12,116 nucleotides of DNA, taken from Candidatus Elarobacter sp. (GTDB lineage: Bacteria > Vulcanimicrobiota > Vulcanimicrobiia > Vulcanimicrobiales > Vulcanimicrobiaceae). The notes beneath the pieces were generated by a model. The model did not search any database. It saw only the letters and a program-made list of their open reading frames with translations, and had not been told where the DNA came from. Positions 1 through 6,128 of this stretch are shown piece by piece. The translations under genes were made by a program, and so were the position numbers. Each line of letters starts with the position of its first letter. Within the stretch, counting starts at the first letter, position 1. The stretch is taken from the NCBI GenBank assembly GCA_030150085.1, contig JASLGJ010000303.1:1-12116 (forward strand), in the 5' to 3' direction.

Positions 1-763
<763 letters not shown>

Positions 764-792
<29 letters not shown>

Positions 793-1405
793 CGCCCGGC
801 TCGCGCACGCGGTGCTGGCGGAAGGTCAGGTTGATCCGCTCGCCCGTGACGCGCGGGTCGCGCGGCACGCGGTGCTCCCAGTAGCCCTGCGTGTCGCCCG
901 CCATCACGATCAGGTCGCCGTGCCCGAGGTCGAGCGAGAGCGTCCCGTGGCGCAGCCCGCTCTCCTTCTTGGGCCGGATCTGGAAGGCGCGCGCGGCGCC
1001 CAGCGAGAGCGAGGCGATCACCAGGCGCAGGTCGCGCTTGCCCTCGTAGTCGCCGTGCCAGGCCACCGCGTCCCGCCCGTCGCGGTAGCGGTTGACGAAC
1101 ACGTAGTCGAACGCCGTGCCGGTGTGGGCTTCCACCAGCGCGCGCACGCGGGCCAGGGTGGGCGTCCAGGGCTGGCGCATGCCGTCGCCGCGCGCGGCCG
1201 TCTCGCGCGGCACCAGCACCCGCTTGCCGTACATCATGCGCGAGTCGGCCCGAAAGCGCGTGCCCTCGCTCAGCTCGCGCATGAGCGCGATCCCGGTCGC
1301 CGCGTCGAGGAACTCCGGCACGTAGGTGACGTCGCCGCGGTCGCCGACGATTCGGGTCGGCAGCGCGGCGCTGGCGAACAGGGGGATCTGGCGGGCGGCG
1401 ATCAT
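764..1405 (-). CDS. alkB: AlkB-like 2-oxoglutarate/Fe(II)-dependent dioxygenase
   Basis: The 213-aa protein has the layout of AlkB-family enzymes, which oxidatively remove alkyl groups (1-methyladenine, 3-methylcytosine) from DNA or RNA using Fe(II), O2 and 2-oxoglutarate. The iron ligands are visible as HGD (H117, D119) within the [13 protein letters not shown] segment, plus H178 in WEHRVPR. The 2-oxoglutarate-binding motif RINLTFR (R190 to R196) follows. The [11 protein letters not shown] segment near 58-68 and the short N-terminal run IPLF are also typical, and resemble the ALKBH2/3-like bacterial subgroup. The ATG at 1405 fits the family N-terminus but has no clear Shine-Dalgarno; instead a 36-bp palindrome ends 3 nt before it. 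The gene lies 76 bp after the aminopeptidase and overlaps the end of aceA tail to tail. The family call is strong; the exact substrate is unknown. Confidence 0.93.
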
Positions 1406-1408
1406 TGC

Positions 1409-1444
1409 TCAGAGGGCCTCGAACGTACGTTCGTGGCCCTCTGA
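1409..1444. promoter_or_regulatory. 36-bp palindrome with LexA-like core before alkB
   Basis: Outer arms TCAGAGGGCC (1409-1418) and GGCCCTCTGA (1435-1444) are perfectly complementary. The core CGAACGTACGTTCG (1420-1433) is itself a perfect 14-bp palindrome. The only mismatch in the 36 bp is T1419 against T1434. The core contains GAAC-N4-GTTC and matches the Bacillus/Mycobacterium-type LexA box (CGAACRNRYGTTYC) at 13 of 14 positions. It lies 3 nt before the ATG of a DNA-alkylation repair gene, so SOS control is a sensible inference. A loose -10-like TAGGGT (1450-1455, - strand) lies just upstream. An alternative reading is an mRNA hairpin or terminator of the upstream aminopeptidase gene, but there is no T-run. 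Confidence 0.6.
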
Positions 1445-1481
1445 CACGCACCCTATCGCGGCGGCGCCGCGCCGGGGCGGG

Positions 1482-4157
1482 CTACTTCGGGGCCGCGCCG
1501 CCGGTGGTGAACGTGGGCCGCTGCTCGCTCACGTAGCCGTCGGCCGCCGGCACGAGCTGCCGTTTCTCGGCGGCCTGCGAGCGCGCGCGCTCCAGGCCGC
1601 GGGTCGCGAACTGCGCCGCGCCGGCCGGGGTGTGGCCCTTGACCCAGCTCTCGAGCTGGTCGAGCGGAGTCGCGTCCCAGAAGATTTGCGGAACGTACTG
1701 AGCGCTCACGATCATCCGCCCGACGTCGGTCTGGGCGCGCAGCACCGCGTCGCTGTGCGCGGTGAAGAAGGTCCATGCCAACTGCGGGTTCTCATCGGCC
1801 GCCGTCCTGACCAGGTCGAAGCGCGAGCCCTCTGCCTGGGGCGGGATCTCCGGCGAGAGCGCGATGCCGAGCGCCTGCTGGGCCAGGGCCGGATCGCGCA
1901 CCAGCATCAGCGCGGTGTAGTAGCGGCGCGTCTCGGCCTCGTCGCGCGCGCTCTTGGCGACCGCGTGCAGGGCGTCGAACGTCGTCCGGTCGGCGTGCTG
2001 CGCCACGATGCCGAGCACCACCCGCTGGTCGTCGGGCGAGAGCGCGGCGCGGTCGGCCGCGAAGGCCGCGAAGCGCTTGCGCGCTTCCGCGATCGTGGCG
2101 GGATCGTCCCACGCGCCCAGATCCTGGTTCACCGTGCGGCGCAGGTTCTGCCGGCCCGGCGTCTCGCCGGGCTTGGCGTCCCAGCCCAGCGCGCGCTGCA
2201 GCGGGGCGAGCAGCGAGCGCGCGTAGACCAGGTACGCGGCATGCCCGGCGCTCCCGCGCTCGTCGCGCTCCAGCGCCGCGAGCGCGTCGGTGATCTGCTC
2301 CCAGGCGCGCGCGTCGTAGTCGTCCTGCATCGCCCCGGCCAGGGCCAGGTACGAGCCCAGCGGCGCCTGGCCGGCGCGCGCGAGCGCCCACTGGTCGTCG
2401 AGCAGCGCGATCTTGTCGGCCTCGGGCAGGCTGCCGAACGCGCGCTGGTTGGCGGCCTGCGTCGCGCCGTCGTAGGCGACCCGGTAGTAGCCGACGTCGC
2501 CCGCGTTCGCGCGCAGCGGCTCGTCGCAGCGCCCCGCCGCCAGCGTCTGCCCGTCGCGCGTGAAGAGCACGCTCTGCGCCGCGCCGCGCGCGCCCGAGGC
2601 GACGTGCATCGGCACGTTCCAGCGCGGGTCGGCGGGATCGCTCCCGCTGAGCAGAAAGCGCTTCTGGCTCAGCGCGATCGTGCGGTTGCCGCTCGCGTCG
2701 CAGCTGGCGCGCACGCTCACCAGCGGGAAGCCGGGCTGGGTGGTCCAGCTCCCGGCGATCGCGCCGACGTCCTTGCCGCTGGCCGCGCTCAGCGCGTTCC
2801 ACAGGTCGGCCGCGGTGGCGTTGGAGAACTTGCGCGCCGCCACGTAGCGCCGGATGCCGGCGCGGAAGGTGTCGTCGCCCAAGTACGCCTCGGTCATGCG
2901 CAGGAAGGCCTGGCCCTTGGCGTAGGTGATCTCGGGGTCGAAGGCGGCGTCGGCCTCGAGCTCGTTGAGGATCGGCGGCGCGAGCTTGTGCGCGGTCGTG
3001 CGCGCGTCGGCGTTCATCGCCTTTTCCTTTTCGGAGTCCTGGCCTTCCCACCAGTTCCAGCTCGGGTTGGCGCGGTCGGTCTGCTTGGCCGCCATCCACG
3101 AGGCGAAGCTCTCGTTGAGCCAGAGGTCGTCCCACCACGCCATCGTGACCAGGTCGCCGAACCACTGGTGCGCCATCTCGTGCGCCTGCACGGCGTAGAT
3201 CTCTTGTTTCTGCTGCAGCGTCGCGGTCGGCGGGAGCAGCAGGATCTGGTCGTTGTAGGTGATCCCGCCCCAGTTCTCCATCGCGCCCTCGAAGCCGCCG
3301 GGCACCGCGATGGACGAGAGCTTCGCGAGCGGGTAGCGCACCCCGAAGTAGTCGTCGTAGGCGGTCAGGATCTGCTGCGAGTTGGCCAGCGCGTAGGCCC
3401 CGTTGCGCTCTTGCCCGCGCACCGCGACGATCTCGTGGCGCACCCCGTCGGCCGAGCTGGCCGAGATCGTGCCGAGGTCGCCCGCGCTGAGCACGACCAG
3501 ATACGACGCCATGCGCGGGGTGCGCGCGAAGGTCGTCGTCGCGCTGGCGCCGTGCACGGTGCGCGCCGCGACCGGCGTGTTCGAGACCGCGCTCCAGCTC
3601 GCCGGCAGGGTGACGCTGAGCTGGTAGGTCGCGCGGAACGCGGGCTCGTCCCAGCTCGGGAACATCCGCCGCGCGTCGGTCGACTCGAACTGGGTCGAGA
3701 GCATCACGCCCCGGCGCCCGCCCGGCGTGACGTAGGGCTGCGCGAACAGCCCCTGGGCCGAGCTCTCGATCTTGCCGGTGTACTCCAAGGCCAGGGTGTG
3801 CCGCCCCACCGCCAGCGGCCGCCCGAGCGACACGGTGGTGAGCTGCGCGTCGTTGCGCGTCCGCACGCGGCCCGCCGGCACGCCGTCCAGCCGCGCGCCG
3901 CGCACGGTCAGGTTGAGGGTGTTGAAGACGATCCGCGCGGTCGGGCGGCGCACGTCGAGCACGATCGTCTCGCTCCCGCGCAGCGTCCGCGCGGCCAGGT
4001 CGGGCGTGACGGCGATGCGGTAGCCGAGCGGCACGACCGTTTTGGGCAGGCGCCCGGGCGTGGCGTCGAACGCGAACGGCCCGGCCGCGCGCGCGGGAGC
4101 CGCCAGAGCGAGCGCGCACGCCGCCGCGAACGCCGTCCGAAGGAGCGAGAACTGCAT
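1482..4157 (-). CDS. Exported M1-family (gluzincin) aminopeptidase
   Basis: This 891-aa zinc metallopeptidase removes N-terminal amino acids from peptides. It begins with a typical signal peptide: Arg7, a hydrophobic stretch 8-20, then PARAAG as the likely cleavage region near 24-25. It is therefore probably periplasmic or secreted. The M1 hallmarks are all present: exopeptidase motif GAMENWG at 291-297, zinc motif HEMAHQW with H326, H330 and catalytic E327, third ligand E349 in LWLNES exactly 18 residues later, and the transition-state Tyr412 in ITYAKG. Residues from about 500 to 860 form the helical ERAP1/PepN-type C-terminal domain. A weak ribosome binding site (GGAAG) precedes the ATG. 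It starts 42 bp after the TauE-like gene, so the two are probably co-transcribed, possibly with alkB. Family call is very strong; the specific substrate is unknown. Confidence 0.95.
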   Translation of the reverse strand: MQFSLLRTAFAAACALALAAPARAAGPFAFDATPGRLPKTVVPLGYRIAVTPDLAARTLRGSETIVLDVRRPTARIVFNTLNLTVRGARLDGVPAGRVRTRNDAQLTTVSLGRPLAVGRHTLALEYTGKIESSAQGLFAQPYVTPGGRRGVMLSTQFESTDARRMFPSWDEPAFRATYQLSVTLPASWSAVSNTPVAARTVHGASATTTFARTPRMASYLVVLSAGDLGTISASSADGVRHEIVAVRGQERNGAYALANSQQILTAYDDYFGVRYPLAKLSSIAVPGGFEGAMENWGGITYNDQILLLPPTATLQQKQEIYAVQAHEMAHQWFGDLVTMAWWDDLWLNESFASWMAAKQTDRANPSWNWWEGQDSEKEKAMNADARTTAHKLAPPILNELEADAAFDPEITYAKGQAFLRMTEAYLGDDTFRAGIRRYVAARKFSNATAADLWNALSAASGKDVGAIAGSWTTQPGFPLVSVRASCDASGNRTIALSQKRFLLSGSDPADPRWNVPMHVASGARGAAQSVLFTRDGQTLAAGRCDEPLRANAGDVGYYRVAYDGATQAANQRAFGSLPEADKIALLDDQWALARAGQAPLGSYLALAGAMQDDYDARAWEQITDALAALERDERGSAGHAAYLVYARSLLAPLQRALGWDAKPGETPGRQNLRRTVNQDLGAWDDPATIAEARKRFAAFAADRAALSPDDQRVVLGIVAQHADRTTFDALHAVAKSARDEAETRRYYTALMLVRDPALAQQALGIALSPEIPPQAEGSRFDLVRTAADENPQLAWTFFTAHSDAVLRAQTDVGRMIVSAQYVPQIFWDATPLDQLESWVKGHTPAGAAQFATRGLERARSQAAEKRQLVPAADGYVSEQRPTFTTGGAAPK

Positions 4158-4199
4158 GGGGTCCGCTTCCGGAAGAATACGGAGGAGACCTATCCGGCC

Positions 4200-4952
4200 T
4201 CAGACGCGGCGGAAGAACACGACCGTCATCAGCGCGCCCAGCGCGACGATCGTCCAGCGCAGCGGCGCGGGCGGGATGCGGCGCACCAGCTTCGCGCCAT
4301 AGTAGCCGCCCGCCAGCGCACCGACGCACATCGCGGCCGCGGCGTCCCACGTGATCGCGCGCGCGAGCACGAACGGGATCAAGGGCACGCCGTTGTTGAC
4401 GAACGAGAGCACGATCTTGAGCGCGTTGGCACGCTGCAGATCGGTGAAGCCGAGCAGCACGAACAGGGCCAGCAGCAAGAAGCCCTGCCCGCCCCCGAAG
4501 AACCCGCCGTACACGCTCACGAAGAACAGCGGCAGCAGGCCGCCGTAGGGAATCTCGCGCACCGCCCGGGCCCGCCCGCCCAGCCGCAGCAGCAGCGGGC
4601 CCAACGCGAAGAGCAGGGTCGAGAACAGCAGCAGCCAGGGGATCGCGGCCGAGAAGGTCTTGGCCGGGGTGCGCAGCAGCAGCAGCCCGCCCGTCACCCC
4701 GCCCAGCAGGCAGGTCAGCAGCGCGGCCCGGGTCTGGGCCGAGGGGTGCTCGAGCAGGTCGCGGTAGCCCCCGATGCTGCCCGCCCCGCCGACCCACATC
4801 GCCACGGAGTTGGTCGCGTTGGCCCCGATCGGCGGCACGCCCAGGAAGACCAGGGTCGGAAACGAGACGAACGAGCCCCCGCCGGCCGCGGAGTTGATCG
4901 CGGCCGCGACCGCCGCCGCGCCGGCCGCCAGGACGAGCGCTCCCCCATTCAC
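4200..4952 (-). CDS. TauE/SafE (TSUP) family membrane permease
   Basis: A 250-aa hydrophobic integral membrane protein of the TSUP family, whose members move sulfite, sulfonates or other organosulfur and organic anions across the cytoplasmic membrane. It shows the family's two related halves. The N-terminal half has AGGGSFVSFPTLVFLGVPP (about 22-40) followed by ANATNSVA. The second half has YGGFFGGGQGFLLLALF and then LQRANALKIVLSFVNN. About seven to eight hydrophobic segments are visible. The frame is open much further upstream, but that extension (to 5297) is hydrophilic, runs opposite to two plus-strand genes and lacks family character. The start chosen is therefore GTG at 4952. No Shine-Dalgarno is evident there. 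The start faces the acidic-protein gene 15 bp away. The substrate cannot be told from sequence. Confidence 0.88.
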   Translation of the reverse strand: MNGGALVLAAGAAAVAAAINSAAGGGSFVSFPTLVFLGVPPIGANATNSVAMWVGGAGSIGGYRDLLEHPSAQTRAALLTCLLGGVTGGLLLLRTPAKTFSAAIPWLLLFSTLLFALGPLLLRLGGRARAVREIPYGGLLPLFFVSVYGGFFGGGQGFLLLALFVLLGFTDLQRANALKIVLSFVNNGVPLIPFVLARAITWDAAAAMCVGALAGGYYGAKLVRRIPPAPLRWTIVALGALMTVVFFRRV

Positions 4953-4967
4953 GGGTAGAGGACGCCC

Positions 4968-5153
4968 ATGGAAACAGAACCGCGCACGCCCACCGACGAC
5001 GAGATCGAGACCGTCGACGGCACCGTCCCCGCCGACGACGACCGCCTCGACGAGGGCATCCTGGCCGCCGACGACACCGGCATGCTCGCCGGTGAGCGAA
5101 TGATCACCCTGGTCGAGCTCGAAGAAGGCGACTCCGGCGCAGGTGACGTGTAA
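4968..5153 (+). CDS. Small, highly acidic hypothetical protein (61 aa)
   Basis: I do not recognise this protein. It has about 20 Asp/Glu against 3 Arg and no Lys, with clusters TDDEIE near 9-14 and ADDD near 22-25. It has no Cys and no membrane segment, so it is probably a soluble and partly disordered cytoplasmic protein. Support for it being real: an AGAGGA ribosome binding site 5 nt before the ATG, position directly ahead of the 208-aa coiled-coil gene on the same strand (24-bp gap), and a sensible non-repetitive composition unlike the Arg/Ala-rich noise of false frames in this GC-rich DNA. It could be a small partner or regulator of its neighbour; this is inference. Confidence 0.6.
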   Translation: METEPRTPTDDEIETVDGTVPADDDRLDEGILAADDTGMLAGERMITLVELEEGDSGAGDV

Positions 5154-5177
5154 CCCGTAACGTAACCGGGTGACGTT

Positions 5178-5804
5178 GTGAACGGCACCCGCAGCGCGCG
5201 CGCGAGCCTGTGGGAGAAGGCCTTGAGTCTTCCCCTGGCTCGCGACGAGGACTTCTTCGGTAGCAACGAGCGTCCGGCCGGGGTCGACCCCGAGCACGTC
5301 CGGGTCATCAACGACACGGCACTCCGCTCGCGGCTGATCATGGCCGGTATCGCCGAGGGGTTACAGTCACCCAAGGGACCGCAGCGCATCAAGTCCATCA
5401 TCCGCTTGTATCCAGGTTTCGACGCGCCACGCCCGGGGGGCAGCAAGCCGCGCCCGGTCCGGGCGGCCGCCGCCCCCGCCCCGCCGCCCGGCCGGACCGC
5501 CTTCGGCCTGCCCACCGTGGAGGAGCTCAACGCGCTGCTGGCCCGCATCGGGCAGGCCGAGCGCGAGGTCAGCCAGGAGCTGCAGGGCCGCGTCACCTCC
5601 GACATCGAGCGGCTCAAGAAGCAGATCGGCACGCTCGACGGGGACGCCTTCGAGCGGGCCTTCCGCGAGCTGGAGAACGCCATGCGCCAGCGGCGCGAGC
5701 TGGCCGGCCAGATCCGCGAGGAGGCCTTCCGGCGGGTCGAGGCCGACGCGGCCTTCGAGCCGCGCCGCTACCTGCGGCTGCTCTCGCGCGAGACGTCTCG
5801 CTGA
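5178..5804 (+). CDS. Hypothetical coiled-coil protein, possible phasin/PhaE-like
   Basis: This 208-aa protein has three parts. Residues 1-75 form a mixed helical region with a conserved look (LWEKALSLP, PEHVRVINDTALRSRL). Residues 75-110 are a Pro/Ala/Arg-rich linker. Residues 112-195 are strongly helical and charged, with heptad character (VEELNALLARIGQAEREV, IERLKKQIG, FRELENAMRQRREL). The stretch GLPTVEELNALLARIGQAE loosely recalls the segment after the linker in PHA-synthase subunit PhaE and phasins, but there is no diagnostic motif, so no function is assigned. The GTG at 5178 has only a weak upstream GGTGAC. A GTAAC motif repeated three times precedes it (about 5149-5166). It ends 10 bp from the convergent metallothionein gene. 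Confidence 0.8.
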   Translation: MNGTRSARASLWEKALSLPLARDEDFFGSNERPAGVDPEHVRVINDTALRSRLIMAGIAEGLQSPKGPQRIKSIIRLYPGFDAPRPGGSKPRPVRAAAAPAPPPGRTAFGLPTVEELNALLARIGQAEREVSQELQGRVTSDIERLKKQIGTLDGDAFERAFRELENAMRQRRELAGQIREEAFRRVEADAAFEPRRYLRLLSRETSR

Positions 5805-5814
5805 GGACCGGCGT

Positions 5815-6036
5815 TCACTGCATCGGAGGGACGTCGACGGAGGTCTGCGGCGTGCACTCCGGGTGGCCGCACTCGCAGCCGTCGGCGTGAATGCCCTCGC
5901 TCGCCATCTCCTCGCAGCGCCGGCTGCAGTAGGCGGCGTCGGGGTCGAGCGGCGAGGTGGAGGCGGCCCGCGTCCGCTCCGAATACGGTTTGGTACAGCG
6001 GCACGTCTCGTGGGCGCAGGTCTCCGGCGTCGTCAT
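5815..6036 (-). CDS. Prokaryotic metallothionein (SmtA/BmtA-like)
   Basis: A 73-aa Cys-rich metal-binding protein matching the cyanobacterial and pseudomonad SmtA/BmtA pattern. There are eight Cys: C7, C12 and C14 (CAHETCRC), C37 and C41 (YCSRRC), C54, C56 and C61 (CECGHPEC). His at 9, 50 and 58 could also bind metal. The order of N-terminal Cys cluster, YCS..C knuckle, and CGH..C tail is the family's order. Where SmtA has a second Cys in the first cluster, this protein has His9. Such proteins chelate Zn, Cd or Cu in clusters and buffer or detoxify metals in the cytoplasm. It is divergent from the LuxR-type regulator, with 92 bp between them. No clear Shine-Dalgarno precedes the ATG, and no classical SmtB operator was seen. 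Confidence 0.85.
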   Translation of the reverse strand: MTTPETCAHETCRCTKPYSERTRAASTSPLDPDAAYCSRRCEEMASEGIHADGCECGHPECTPQTSVDVPPMQ

Positions 6037-6128
6037 GGGCGGGCTGTACCCGTTTTGGATACTTTTTGCTGGCAGGTCGGCGGAATGACGAGGGGTGTCC
6101 TCCGCCGGGGGAGTAGGCTCGTACGAGC
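6037..6128. promoter_or_regulatory. Divergent promoter region between metallothionein and LuxR-type regulator
   Basis: This 92-bp gap must carry the promoters of both divergent genes. It holds a local AT-rich island (about 6051-6069, TTTTGGATACTTTTT) that stands out from the surrounding GC-rich DNA and is the natural place for -10 elements; GATACT on + and TATCCA on - are candidates. Next to the right-hand start is a perfect 12-bp palindrome (6117-6128). I cannot fix transcription starts. Confidence 0.45.
6117..6128. promoter_or_regulatory. 12-bp perfect palindrome abutting the regulator's start codon
   Basis: GCTCGTACGAGC ends immediately before the GTG at 6129. The purine-rich GGGGGAG (6107-6113) lies 15 nt before the GTG, too far for a normal ribosome binding site. 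If the palindrome folds as a 4-bp hairpin, the effective distance becomes about 3 nt. It could equally be an operator for autoregulation by the LuxR-type protein. Both readings are inference. Confidence 0.4.

Noticed and set aside
1792..4797. Long minus-strand frame (1001 codons) overlapping the aminopeptidase in another frame
   Set aside because: Arg/Ala-rich composition and no motifs; the M1 aminopeptidase and TauE frames carry all the conserved residues.
1326..4958. Very long plus-strand open frame (1210 codons) across the aminopeptidase and permease genes
   Set aside because: It is Arg/Gly/Ala-rich with no domain, and lies exactly opposite well-recognised genes. It is a GC-driven antisense frame.
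4950..4970. Six-codon frame (ATG at 4970, minus strand) overlapping the permease GTG as GTGA
   Set aside because: No ribosome binding site, and the ATG overlaps the opposing gene's ATG within CCATGG, so it is easily chance.
4953..5297. N-terminal extension of the TauE-like permease to 5297
   Set aside because: The extension is not hydrophobic, has no family similarity and runs opposite two more plausible plus-strand genes; the GTG at 4952 gives a normal-length TSUP protein.
5455..5510. GC-rich inverted repeat (GGTCCGGGCGGC with an imperfect partner) in the 208-aa gene
   Set aside because: It lies in the Ala/Pro/Gly-coding linker where GC-rich self-complementarity is expected from composition.
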